64,000 bases of DNA from Arthrobacter sp. ISL-5 (GTDB taxonomy: Bacteria > Actinomycetota > Actinomycetes > Actinomycetales > Micrococcaceae). The stretch covers positions 1 through 64,000 of the forward strand of contig NZ_JAGGPM010000005.1 of assembly GCF_018613835.1 (NCBI RefSeq). Reading direction: 5' to 3'. Shown here in pieces: positions 8,132-16,144 of the stretch; position 1 is the first letter of the stretch, and every line of letters starts with the position of its first letter. Under the pieces are notes generated by a model. That model worked only from the letters and a program-made list of their open reading frames with translations. It was not told the DNA's origin and did not search any database. A program made the translations under genes and the position numbers.

Positions 8132-8191
8132 GCTGCAGGGACTGAAAAGCGGCGGCTGACCCGCAGAGTCCAACTCGCCGGCCCGGTCGAT

Positions 8192-9037
8192 TCAGCCGGT
8201 CGGCGGTGTGAACTGGCTCGCGGTGAATACCGCTCCCCCGGGGTCCCGGATCAGGACGGTGCGCGTCCACTCGGTATCGTCCTGCCCCAGTATGCGGGCG
8301 CCCAGTCGCTCGGCATCTTTAGCCGTGCGGTCCCGGTCCGCGACTGTGAACGTCACGTGCCACTGCGGCCGATGGCCGGGCGCCGCGGAGGCAAGCCAGC
8401 CGACGGCGTCCTCGAAGCCGCGGGGGACGGCGTCGCCCGACTGGCGGGCCCTGATATTGGGGTCGATCGTGGCCTCCAGGTGATCACCATAACCGGGGCG
8501 GCGGATCATCGTTCCGAAGTCGAGGTTGTCGAACTGCCAGCCAAATGCCTTCGTGTAGAATGCGACCGCTGCGTCGATGTTTGTGGTGAGGAGGTCGCTG
8601 AAGTTCCATCCGCCGGGCAGGTTGACCGCCTGCGCCCCGGGCCTCTCCCGGGCCTGCCAGATACGGAACTCGGCGCCTTGGGGGTCCGCCAGCACCGCGT
8701 GCACAGCTCCTGAGCCAGAGTCGGCGGGAGCCGATTTCAGGGTTGCACCGACCGAGAGAAGGTGGCGCGCGGCAGCATCCGCGTCCTCGACTGAGATGTA
8801 GGTGTTCCACGCGGGGACTCCGGTTGCGTGGCCCGCGATCGCGCCGGCCTCCTGGCCGTCAAGCGTGGCTATTACGTACCTGCCGGCCGCACCGGATGGG
8901 GCAGTGTCCTCGAACTGCCACCCGAAGAGTCCGCCGTAGAAGTCCATGGCGGCGTCCACGTCGGGCTGCTGCGTGTCCACCCAACACGGCACACCTGACG
9001 GATAGGTCCGGCGTGCCACCTCGCGCTGCTGTTCCAT
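8192..9037 (-). CDS. VOC family protein (two glyoxalase-fold domains)
   Basis: 281 aa from the ATG at 9037, starting MEQQREVARR; a 12-codon upstream extension is in frame but lacks support. Two tandem vicinal-oxygen-chelate domains occur: the first around PCWVDTQQPDVDAAMDFYGGLFGW (about 18-120), the second around WNFSDLLTTNIDAAVAFYTKAFGW (about 145-275). Such two-domain hydroxylase-like or CfP-32 type proteins are common in actinobacteria and have no certain reaction. The gene is convergent with serB, with a 60-bp gap. Confidence 0.87.
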   Translation of the reverse strand: MEQQREVARRTYPSGVPCWVDTQQPDVDAAMDFYGGLFGWQFEDTAPSGAAGRYVIATLDGQEAGAIAGHATGVPAWNTYISVEDADAAARHLLSVGATLKSAPADSGSGAVHAVLADPQGAEFRIWQARERPGAQAVNLPGGWNFSDLLTTNIDAAVAFYTKAFGWQFDNLDFGTMIRRPGYGDHLEATIDPNIRARQSGDAVPRGFEDAVGWLASAAPGHRPQWHVTFTVADRDRTAKDAERLGARILGQDDTEWTRTVLIRDPGGAVFTASQFTPPTG

Positions 9038-9110
9038 GCATAGAACCCTAGGCGGCCCTGCCCACATGGACAACGCCCCGGACGTACAGGTTGGGCGCCG
9101 CGAAAGACGA

Positions 9111-9141
9111 GAGCTCCGGGCAGGAGTACTGCCCGGAGCTC
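9111..9141 (-). terminator. Hairpin after the SDR gene
   Basis: Perfect 13-bp stem GAGCTCCGGGCAG / CTGCCCGGAGCTC with a 5-nt loop. It sits 57 bp downstream of the SDR stop on the minus strand, followed by a weakly T-rich TCGTCTTTCG. It is a likely intrinsic terminator separating the SDR gene from the VOC gene. Confidence 0.65.
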
Positions 9142-9197
9142 GTCATGATGGGTGTTGTCGCGTGGACAACCGGCCCTTTATGGGAGGCCCGGAGGAG

Positions 9198-9950
9198 TTA
9201 CTCGGCGCTCTTGCCGAAGTAGTCGGCACCGCCGGCGTACTCCGTGTGGCCGGACTCGACGTCGGCGGTGGCCATGCTGGCAACCACTTCAGCGAACTCC
9301 GCCACGGAATACAGCTTGCCGGCTTCGGCGCGGCGGGCCTCGATGGCGCCCGGGTTGGAACGGTCCAGCAGGGTAGCGGTGACGGTGCCTTCGATCATGT
9401 CGCCGGACACGACCACCAGCGAAATGCCTTTTTCCGCCAGGTTCGGCAGGAGCCCGCGGAGCGCGTCCTCGCCGGCGCGCTTGCTGCGGGCCACGGGCTC
9501 GTACTCCGGCATGGTGGGCACCGAGTTGATGAAATGGGCCTGGTGGCTGGTGACGAACACCACGCGGGAGCCGGCCTTCATGAGGGGCACGGCGGCGTTA
9601 AGCATGTTGACCTGCGCGTCCCGGTTCAGCTTGAGGGCATATCCCTCTTCCATGCCCGATTCCATGCCGCCCGAGGCGTTGAGCACCAGGACGTCCAGCG
9701 ACCCGAAGTTCTCCATGGCGGCGCTAGCCAGGGCCTGCACGCCCTCATCCGTGGTCAGGTCGGCGCCCACGGCCACTGCGCGGCCGCCCGCGGCCTCGAC
9801 GTCGGCCACCACCTTGTTGGCGCGCGGTGCCTTCTGGCGGTAGTTAACGACTACGGCGGCACCCTCGCCAGCGAGGATCTTGGCCACTTCGGCGCCGATT
9901 CCCCGCGAGGATCCGGTCACAATGGCGGTCTTGTTGTCCAGCAGTCCCAT
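9198..9950 (-). CDS. SDR family oxidoreductase
   Basis: 250 aa. The Rossmann NAD(P)-binding motif TGSSRGIG is at residues 13-20, with LVLNASGG replacing the usual NNAG at about 88-95. The catalytic region is unusual: after the candidate Ser in VTSHQAHF, the Tyr in PEYEPVARSK lies seven residues before the Lys, not the canonical Y-x-x-x-K spacing. It may be a subfamily variant or have reduced dehydrogenase activity. The substrate is unknown. The gene is monocistronic, with a hairpin terminator downstream. Confidence 0.87.
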   Translation of the reverse strand: MGLLDNKTAIVTGSSRGIGAEVAKILAGEGAAVVVNYRQKAPRANKVVADVEAAGGRAVAVGADLTTDEGVQALASAAMENFGSLDVLVLNASGGMESGMEEGYALKLNRDAQVNMLNAAVPLMKAGSRVVFVTSHQAHFINSVPTMPEYEPVARSKRAGEDALRGLLPNLAEKGISLVVVSGDMIEGTVTATLLDRSNPGAIEARRAEAGKLYSVAEFAEVVASMATADVESGHTEYAGGADYFGKSAE

Positions 9951-10062
9951 ATGAGCTCCTTTTGTTCCAAACGTCTAAATCACTTAGGCCTGAAGTCCAT
10001 CATGCCAGCGGAAAAGCCGGATCCGCTTGTCGGAACGCGACAAAGAAGGCCGGGGCTGCTAG

Positions 10063-11475
10063 TTAGCCGCTGTTGCGCTCCAGGACCGCGCCGAGGATCC
10101 GCGCCCCTTCCGGGAACGCCCCCGGGTTTGGCCCGGCGTAGTTGAGCCGGATGAACGGCCCCGCGGGTTCGGCCGGGAACCAATCCGTGCCGGCGGCGAT
10201 GATGACCCCCGCGGTTTCGCAGTCGCGGACGAGCCGTTCGAGGTCGGTCCCGTCGGGCAGGCGTGCCCAGAGGTTCAGCCCTCCCTTGGGCACGTGGGTG
10301 ATGTGGGCCCGCGGCGCATGCTCCCGCAGGCTGGTGACCAGGAGGTCCCGGCGCGCCTGCAGCTGAAGGCGGAGGCCGCGCAGGTGAGTCTGCCAGCCGG
10401 GCTGGGTGACGACGTCGAGTGCTGCCGTCTGGAGGAGGCCGCTCACATACATCGTCTCGGCACTCCGGTCGGCCAGAATGCGCTCGCGGGCCGGCCCGCG
10501 GGCGATGACTGCGGCAATGCGGATGGCCGGGGAGACGCTCTTGGTGAGTGACCGTAGGTAGACAACATGGCCGGAATCGTCATGGGCGGCAACGGGAACC
10601 GGGGTGGTGGTGATGCCGAAGTCGTGCGCCCAGTCGTCCTCCACGAGGAATGCTCCGTTCGCGCGGACAACGTCCAGGACCTGTTCGCCCCGCCCCGGCG
10701 CCCATTGCGCTCCGGTGGGGTTTGCATAGTTCGGCTGAGCGTAGAACATCCGGGCACCGGTCTCTTCGAAGGCCCGCGACAGCTCCTGCGGATCGGGGCC
10801 GTCGGGACCGCTGGGCACCGGAACGACGCGGACACCGGCCTGGGCCGCCGCCAGGATGGCTCCCCAGTAGGTCGGGGACTCGATGAGCAGGGGCTGCCCC
10901 CGGCCGACCAGTGCGCTGAAGATGGAGCTCAGTCCGCTTTGGCTTCCCGGCAGCACGATGACGTCGCTCGGCGTTGGCGGGGTGACCCCGACCGGGGTCG
11001 AGGCGCCGAGTTCGTGCGCGAACCAGGACTGCAGTTCCGGCAGTCCTGCCGCAGGCGGACGGGATAAGGCAGCGTCGCCGCGGGCCGCCCGGGTGAGTGC
11101 GGCACGCACCAGTCGCTCCGGCAGGAGTTCCCGGTCCGGGTAGCCGGAGTGGAATGCGATGACGTCGTTCGGGGCGCTTCGCATCGCGGCGGCGGCATAG
11201 CGAAGAGGTGCCCGCGGCGAACCCAGGGCCGCCGTCTGCCAGCCGTAGTCGGACGGGCGCGCGGTCCGCACGGCCCGGACGAACGTCCCGACGCCGGGCC
11301 GGCTCTCGATCAGCCCCTGCGTTGTCAGGGTTTGCAGGGCCTTCTGCACGGTGACGGGGCTGGCCTGGTACTCCGCCACCAGTGACCGCGTGGACGGCAG
11401 CCGGGCTCCGGGCGCGGCCCCGGCGATCCACTCTCGGAGTCGCATCGCAATCCGCGAACTGCTATCGTTGTTCAT
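10063..11475 (-). CDS. MocR-type transcriptional regulator (GntR HTH fused to aminotransferase domain)
   Basis: 470 aa. The winged helix (about 1-70) includes ARLPSTRSLVAEYQASPVTVQKAL. It is followed by a fold-type I PLP domain with SPTYWGAIL, QPNYANPTGAQW and the PLP-lysine motif SLTKSVSP. MocR proteins sense PLP-linked or amino-compound ligands and often control a divergent gene, here the EamA transporter. The ATG at 11475 fits the typical N-terminus and is chosen over an upstream extension to 11778 that would overlap the divergent gene. Its start codon overlaps that of the EamA gene on the other strand. A TACTAT box lies 8 nt upstream, so the message may be leaderless. Confidence 0.9.
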   Translation of the reverse strand: MNNDSSSRIAMRLREWIAGAAPGARLPSTRSLVAEYQASPVTVQKALQTLTTQGLIESRPGVGTFVRAVRTARPSDYGWQTAALGSPRAPLRYAAAAMRSAPNDVIAFHSGYPDRELLPERLVRAALTRAARGDAALSRPPAAGLPELQSWFAHELGASTPVGVTPPTPSDVIVLPGSQSGLSSIFSALVGRGQPLLIESPTYWGAILAAAQAGVRVVPVPSGPDGPDPQELSRAFEETGARMFYAQPNYANPTGAQWAPGRGEQVLDVVRANGAFLVEDDWAHDFGITTTPVPVAAHDDSGHVVYLRSLTKSVSPAIRIAAVIARGPARERILADRSAETMYVSGLLQTAALDVVTQPGWQTHLRGLRLQLQARRDLLVTSLREHAPRAHITHVPKGGLNLWARLPDGTDLERLVRDCETAGVIIAAGTDWFPAEPAGPFIRLNYAGPNPGAFPEGARILGAVLERNSG

Positions 11476-12433
11476 GAGAGACAATAGTAGCGCTACTACC
11501 CTTATTCGCCCAGCGATATCGCCGGTACCGTCCCGGCAGGCCAGCGGCCTCTGGTGGGGCCTCCTCGGAGTAGCGGCCTTCTCGTTCACCGTTCCGTTCA
11601 CCCGGGTGGCTGTCGCCGGCATGTCCCCACTATTCATCGGATCCGCGCGTGCGGTCCTGGCGGCTGTGCTGGCGGCCTCCGCCCTTGCGCTCACCCGGCA
11701 GCGCCTTCCCCAGGGTGCGCTATGGGTGCGGCTCGCCGTGGTGGCCGGCGGGATCGTCGTCGGCTTCCCGCTGCTCACGTCCTATGCGCTCACCACCGCG
11801 CCTGCCAGCCACGGCGCCGTCGTCATCGCTTTGCTCCCGGCGGCGACCGCAACCGCCGCAGTTCTCCGCGGGCGCGAGCGTCCACGGGCAGCCTTCTGGA
11901 TCGCGACGGCCGTCGGCGCCCTTGCGGCGATCATCTTCGCCTTCGCCCAGTCCGGCGGCTTGGGACAGCTGCACTGGGCGGACCTGCTGCTCCTCGGCGC
12001 CGTCGCGGCCGCGGCCATCGGGTACGCCGAAGGGGGCCTGCTTGCACGCGAGCTCGGCGCATGGCAGACCGTATCCTGGGCGCTGGTGCTCGCATCGCCG
12101 CTGATGGCGTTCCTGACAGCACTCTCCATGGCGCAGCAACCGCCGTCCGGCACGCCGGTGCAGTGGGCTGCCCTTGCATACCTGGGCGTCGTCAGCGCGT
12201 TCCTCGGGTTCTTTGCCTGGTACCGCGGCCTCGCCATTGGCCCCATGGCCCAGGTGAGCCAGATCCAGCTTGTCCAGCCCGTCCTGAGCATCTGCTGGGC
12301 CGGACTCCTGCTGGGCGAGGGCCTGACCTGGTCCACCATGGCCGGCGGTCTGGCGGTCATCCTCTGTGCCGGCGCCGCGGTCCGTGTGCGGCTAAGCCCG
12401 CTTAACCCGCCGAAAGCAAAGCACAATCCCTGA
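11474..12433 (+). CDS. EamA/DMT family transporter
   Basis: 319 aa with about ten hydrophobic helices and two EamA repeats, an inverted-topology drug/metabolite transporter. Family features include WWGLLGVAAFSFTVPFTRVA at the first helix and the second-half helix QIQLVQPVLSICWAGLLLGE. It probably exports an amino acid, amine or other metabolite, and its divergent MocR neighbour suggests the substrate is sensed by that regulator. No Shine-Dalgarno precedes the ATG. TATCGT lies 5 nt upstream, consistent with leaderless initiation. Confidence 0.88.
   Translation: MRDNSSATTLIRPAISPVPSRQASGLWWGLLGVAAFSFTVPFTRVAVAGMSPLFIGSARAVLAAVLAASALALTRQRLPQGALWVRLAVVAGGIVVGFPLLTSYALTTAPASHGAVVIALLPAATATAAVLRGRERPRAAFWIATAVGALAAIIFAFAQSGGLGQLHWADLLLLGAVAAAAIGYAEGGLLARELGAWQTVSWALVLASPLMAFLTALSMAQQPPSGTPVQWAALAYLGVVSAFLGFFAWYRGLAIGPMAQVSQIQLVQPVLSICWAGLLLGEGLTWSTMAGGLAVILCAGAAVRVRLSPLNPPKAKHNP
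11485..11498. promoter_or_regulatory. 14-bp palindrome at the mocR/eamA divergent starts
   Basis: TAGTAGCGCTACTA is a perfect palindrome beginning 9 bp inside the EamA coding sequence. It overlaps the -10 region of mocR, where TACTAT is part of its minus-strand arm. It is a good candidate operator for the MocR protein or another dimeric repressor. Confidence 0.5.
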
Positions 12434-12496
12434 CGATCCGCTGATCACAGGACTCCATCCAGCAAGAACGATCCTTCATCCAGCAAAGGAAACCCC

Positions 12497-13168
12497 ATGT
12501 ACACCCCGGAGCACTTCGCAGCCCACCCCGATGCGGTCCAGGACCTCCTTGCGAGGCCGGCGGCGGCCAACCTCATCACCGCAACCCGGCAAGGCACCCT
12601 CGCGACGCTGCTGCCCTTTGTCTACGATCCCTCGGTCGGCGAGCACGGCGCGCTGCAGGGACACCTCGCCCGGAACAACCCTCAGTGGTCAGAGCCTGCG
12701 ATGGGCGAATCACTCGTCATCATCCAGGGCGGCGATGCCTACATTTCGCCGTCATGGTACGCGTCGAAGGCAGCACACGGACGCGTCGTGCCGACCTGGA
12801 ACTACTCCACCGCGCACGTTTACGGAAAGCTCGCGGTCCATCAGGACCCTGACTGGCTCAGCCGGCATATAAGGCGACTGACCGACCTCCACGAAGCACG
12901 CTCCGAGCGGCCGTGGACCGTGGACGACGCACCGGAGGGCTACATTGCGGGCCAGCTGCGCGCCATCGTGGGCGTCGAACTGCTCATCACGCGGATAGAG
13001 GCAAAGAACAAACTCAGCCAGAACCGGCCCGACGCCGACGTCGACGGCGTGGTGGCAGGACTTACTGCCCGAGGAGAGGCAGGAGTTGCCGCCGACGTGG
13101 CGCGGGCCCGACGTGCAAATTCAGCGGGATCTAGTGGCCCATGCCCAGTCCGCCGTCGACCGGAATGA
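12497..13168 (+). CDS. PaiB-like FMN-binding negative transcriptional regulator
   Basis: 223 aa. It begins MYTPEHFAAHPDAVQDLL and contains HLARNNPQW, YISPSWYASK, VPTWNYSTAHVYG and KLSQNRPDADVDGVVAGL, all hallmarks of the PaiB/FMN-binding split-barrel family. PaiB homologues bind flavin; the Bacillus member represses degradative-enzyme and sporulation genes. The ATG at 12497 follows AAAGGAAA. The last 15 or so residues are not family-like because the frame runs 38 bp into the 3' end of the convergent fabG gene. Confidence 0.88.
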   Translation: MYTPEHFAAHPDAVQDLLARPAAANLITATRQGTLATLLPFVYDPSVGEHGALQGHLARNNPQWSEPAMGESLVIIQGGDAYISPSWYASKAAHGRVVPTWNYSTAHVYGKLAVHQDPDWLSRHIRRLTDLHEARSERPWTVDDAPEGYIAGQLRAIVGVELLITRIEAKNKLSQNRPDADVDGVVAGLTARGEAGVAADVARARRANSAGSSGPCPVRRRPE

Positions 13169-13856
13169 CGGCGCCGGAGATGTAGGCGGCCTCGTCGCTG
13201 GAAATCCAGCGGACCACGTTGGCCACCTCGGAGGCATCGGCGAAGCGCCCGGCGGGCACCTTGGCGAGGTAGTCCTTCTGCGTGGCTTCCGGGAGCTCGG
13301 CGGTCATGTCGGTGTTGATGAATCCCGGTGCAACCACGTTGGCGGTGATGCCGCGCGAGCCGAGTTCGCGGGTGAGGGAGCGCGCGATGCCTACGAGCCC
13401 CGCCTTGGAGGCGGAGTAGTTGATCTGGCCCGGGGCGCCGTAGAGGCCGGAGACAGAGGAGATGAGCACCACGCGGCCCTTGCGCAGCCGGATCATGCCC
13501 TTGGAGGCCCGCTTGATGACCCGGAACGCGCCGGTGAGGTTCGTGTCGATTACCGAGGTGAAATCGTCCTCGCTCATGCGCAGCAGGAGGGTGTCCTTGG
13601 TGATGCCCGCATTGGCCACCAGCACCTCGACGGGACCGTGGGCCGCCTCAACTTCGGCGAACGCGGCGTCAACGGACGCCTCGTCGGTGACGTCGGCCTT
13701 AACGCCGAGGATGCCTTCCGGCAGCTGCGATTCGCTCCGGTACGTCACGGCCACCTTGTCTCCGTTGGCCAGGAAGGCCTCCGCAATGGCCAGGCCGATG
13801 CCGCGGTTTCCGCCGGTGATGAGGACGCTGCGGGCCGTGGTTGCTGCTTCAGACAT
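13131..13856 (-). CDS. fabG: 3-oxoacyl-[ACP] reductase FabG-like SDR
   Basis: 241 aa. The cofactor motif is TGGNRGIG (about 14-21), followed by NAG in VANAGITKDTLLLRM. The catalytic triad is ISSVSGLYG (Ser) and YSASK (Tyr, Lys), and GFINTDMT is also present. It would reduce 3-oxoacyl-ACP with NADPH in fatty-acid elongation. Mycobacterial homologues sit in the same family. The start ATG at 13856 begins MSEAATTARSVLITGG. It is divergent from the DUF3099 gene and overlaps the paiB-like gene tail-to-tail. Confidence 0.9.
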   Translation of the reverse strand: MSEAATTARSVLITGGNRGIGLAIAEAFLANGDKVAVTYRSESQLPEGILGVKADVTDEASVDAAFAEVEAAHGPVEVLVANAGITKDTLLLRMSEDDFTSVIDTNLTGAFRVIKRASKGMIRLRKGRVVLISSVSGLYGAPGQINYSASKAGLVGIARSLTRELGSRGITANVVAPGFINTDMTAELPEATQKDYLAKVPAGRFADASEVANVVRWISSDEAAYISGAVIPVDGGLGMGH

Positions 13857-13973
13857 GAGTGCTCCGGATTTCCGCGAAGCCTGGCTCCGCTGTGGTGGCT
13901 GGATTTTTACTGCCTCCGATCTTAGCGCCCGTTTGGGGGGCTCCCCCGGATGGTGAGAGAATTGAGGTAGCCA

Positions 13974-14444
13974 TTGGAGCGTGATGAGACAGCCGTGACA
14001 CCTGAACACCAGCCCGGACAGCCGATGCCCGAGAAGCGTGACGCCGCATCCGGTCATCCGGAGGTACACAGCATCACGGACGCAGCTGCAGCGCATTCCG
14101 AAGACATGCGGGAGCGCATGATCAAGTACGCCGTGGCAATGGGAATCCGCATGGTCTGCCTGATTCTGATCTTCGTGGTGGATGGCTGGCTCAAGCTCGT
14201 TGCAGTGGCCGGGGCCGTTTTCCTGCCGTGGATTGCCGTGGTGATCGCCAACGGCTCGGACAAAGCCGAGATCCACAGCGACTCGCTCCTCGACTACACT
14301 CCGTACGCTGAACTCGAGGCAGCTGATGGCCCGCGGGCTGGGGAAGCGGAGGACTCCGGGTATCCCGGAGACCAGCCAACGGTGCTGCAGGGCGAACTGA
14401 TCAGCGATGAAGACGACGACGACCGGGGACAGAAAGCTTCATGA
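13974..14444 (+). CDS. DUF3099 family membrane protein
   Basis: 156 aa from TTG at 13974, which has GAGG about 7 nt upstream; GTG at 13995 is a possible later start. The conserved DUF3099 core HPEVHSITDAAAAHSEDM precedes two hydrophobic helices (about 60-95). The C-terminal tail is acidic (SDEDDDD). The family is actinobacterial and of unknown function. It overlaps the next gene by ATGA and leads a three-gene unit ending in SURF1, so a link to the respiratory chain is possible but unproven. Confidence 0.8.
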   Translation: MERDETAVTPEHQPGQPMPEKRDAASGHPEVHSITDAAAAHSEDMRERMIKYAVAMGIRMVCLILIFVVDGWLKLVAVAGAVFLPWIAVVIANGSDKAEIHSDSLLDYTPYAELEAADGPRAGEAEDSGYPGDQPTVLQGELISDEDDDDRGQKAS

Positions 14445-14704
14445 ACCTTTTCAACCTGGGCGGCGGAACCGGCGAGACTGCGGGGCCGGCGTCCGCGGCT
14501 ATGTGCTCACGCAAGGCCTGCCGGGCAGATGCGTCGTGGCAGCTGCTCTGGAACAACCCGAAGATCCACACGCCGGAGCGCCGCAAGGTGTGGCTCGCGT
14601 GCGGTGAGCACAAGGAATGGCTGGAGGATTACCTCCAGACGCGGGGACTGTGGAAGGAAACCGTCCCGCTAGAGGCCACACCAGCGATTGGCGGGAACGG
14701 CTGA
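14441..14704 (+). CDS. Small conserved protein of unknown function
   Basis: 87 aa. The core has Cys residues in AAMCSRKACRA and VWLACGEH, with a His-rich IHTPERRKVWLACGEHKEW, which could bind a metal ion such as zinc. No signal peptide or membrane helix is visible. The ATG overlaps the DUF3099 stop by 4 bp and the TGA directly abuts the SURF1 ATG, so the three genes are translationally coupled. I do not recognise a named family. Confidence 0.72.
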   Translation: MNLFNLGGGTGETAGPASAAMCSRKACRADASWQLLWNNPKIHTPERRKVWLACGEHKEWLEDYLQTRGLWKETVPLEATPAIGGNG

Positions 14705-15583
14705 ATGTACCGCTTCCTGTTCTCGAGCAAATGGCTCGGGTACCTCCTGCTGGCCGCAATCTTTGCCACCGGTTGTGTCTTCCTGGGCCGCTGGCAGATG
14801 GACCGGCGCGCCGAAACGCTCGCTGAGATCCAGCGCGTCACCTCCAATTATTCGGCCACGCCAATCAGCTTTGCCGACGCCAGGGACGACTTCCGGCAGC
14901 TCGATCCGGACCGTGAATGGACTCAGGTGGAACTCCGGGGCAGCTACAACGTCACAGGACAGCGGATTGTGCGTAACCGTCCGCTCAACGGCCAGCCCGG
15001 CTACGAAGTGGTGGTGCCCTTCAGGCTCGTCTCAGGCGAAACCGTGGTGATTGACCGGGGCTGGCTGCCCATCGGGAACAACAACCCGGGGCGCCCGGAT
15101 TCCATTCCGGCCCCGCCTACCGGACAGATCACCGCGGTTGTACGGCTGAAGCACGGCGAACCAGCCCTGCAGCGCGGCGCTCCCGACGGCCAGCTCGCCT
15201 CCATCGACCTGCCGGCCTACTCCGCGCAGCTGGGATACCCGCTCCTGACGGGAGCCTACGGGCAGCTCGCCTCAGAAACGCCGCCCGCTGCGGATATGCC
15301 GCAGGCGTTCCCCATGCCGTCGGTTGAAGAGGGGACGCACCTGTCCTACTCGCTCCAGTGGTTCGCCTTCGGCATCCTGATGTTTGTCGGCTTCGGCTAC
15401 GCCGCCCGCCAGCAGGCACGGAACGCGGCCATCGACGCCGAGGACGCCGAAGCAGCCGCCGCCGGCGGTGCGCACTCCGGCGCCGGTGCGGGAGCCCGCC
15501 GTCGTCCGCCGGCAGCGCGGAAGCGCAAGCACCCCACGGCGGAAGAAGAGGAAGACGCGATCCTGGATGCCCAGGGCTACTGA
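14705..15583 (+). CDS. SURF1 family cytochrome oxidase assembly protein
   Basis: 292 aa. An N-terminal membrane helix (about 9-28) ends in CVFLGRWQMDRR, the SURF1 W-Q-x-x-R motif. The periplasmic domain carries VELRGSYN, RNRPLNGQPGYEVVVPF and VIDRGWLP. The second helix SLQWFAFGILMFVGFGYAA is near 218-236. A low-complexity, basic, Ala-rich tail follows. SURF1 helps insert heme a into the aa3 oxidase. The ctaA and ctaB heme A pathway genes lie 21 kb away in this window. It ends 17 bp inside the start of the ybaK-like gene. Confidence 0.92.
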   Translation: MYRFLFSSKWLGYLLLAAIFATGCVFLGRWQMDRRAETLAEIQRVTSNYSATPISFADARDDFRQLDPDREWTQVELRGSYNVTGQRIVRNRPLNGQPGYEVVVPFRLVSGETVVIDRGWLPIGNNNPGRPDSIPAPPTGQITAVVRLKHGEPALQRGAPDGQLASIDLPAYSAQLGYPLLTGAYGQLASETPPAADMPQAFPMPSVEEGTHLSYSLQWFAFGILMFVGFGYAARQQARNAAIDAEDAEAAAAGGAHSGAGAGARRRPPAARKRKHPTAEEEEDAILDAQGY

Positions 15584-16065
15584 CGGCAGGAGTACGGACA
15601 TCATTCCCGATCCCGTGGCCAATGTACGGCGCGCCCTGACCGACGCCGGAGCCGAGGACACCGTCACCGTACTGACGGATAAGGTCCCGACGGCGGCTGC
15701 CGCGGCAGCCGCGCTCGGCTGCGACGTCGCGGCCATCACCAACAGCCTGGTGTTCGAACTCGACGGCGCTCCCCTGCTGATCCTTGCCAGCGGCGCGGCG
15801 AAGGTGGACGTTCGATTGGTCGCCACGCAGCTGGGCGGCGGCAAAATCCAACGCGCCGCCCCGGACTTCGTCCTCCACCACGGGACAGGAAGTAGGAGGC
15901 GTAGCCCCGGTGGGCCATCCGGCGAAGATCCGCACCCTCCTCGACACCTCACTGGAAGAGCACGGAACCCTGTGGGCCGGCGCAGGCGACCACCATTCCA
16001 TGTTCTCGATCAGCTACGAAGAGCTGCAGAGGATCACCGGCGCCCGCACGTTACGGGTCCGTTAG
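15567..16065 (+). pseudogene. YbaK/EbsC (aminoacyl-tRNA deacylase-like) gene with frameshift
   Basis: From ATG 15567 the frame reads NVRRALTDAGAEDTVTVL and ITNSLVFELDGAPLLILASG, typical of the YbaK/ProX editing fold. At CACCACGGG (about 15876-15884) the family sequence moves to the next frame and continues TGQEVGGVAPVGHPAKI, ending ISYEELQRITGARTL at 16065. One extra base or two missing bases explain the shift. Intact, it would be about 165 aa and would deacylate mischarged tRNA. It is either a pseudogene or a sequencing indel. It overlaps the SURF1 stop and is probably its operon partner. Confidence 0.8.
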
Positions 16066-16132
16066 CGTACGCTGGCGACCCGGCCGGAACTGCCACAGTT
16101 CTGCAATTCCTGGGGACCGTGTCCGGCGCTCA

Positions 16133-16138
16133 TATACT
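16133..16138 (+). promoter_or_regulatory. -10 box (TATACT) of the LAL regulator gene
   Basis: TATACT lies 6 nt before the ATG at 16145, and only TGGGGG separates them. Transcription starting at the ATG would be leaderless. The G-run could alternatively serve as a very close Shine-Dalgarno. No clear -35 box is seen. Confidence 0.4.
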
Positions 16139-16144
16139 TGGGGG

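Noticed and set aside
11476..11778. N-terminal extension of MocR to 11778
   Set aside because: The 101 extra residues have no MocR homology pattern and would overlap the EamA gene; family N-termini match ATG 11475.
13857..14276. N-terminal extension of FabG
   Set aside because: It lies antisense to the DUF3099 gene; FabG begins with its Rossmann motif soon after ATG 13856.
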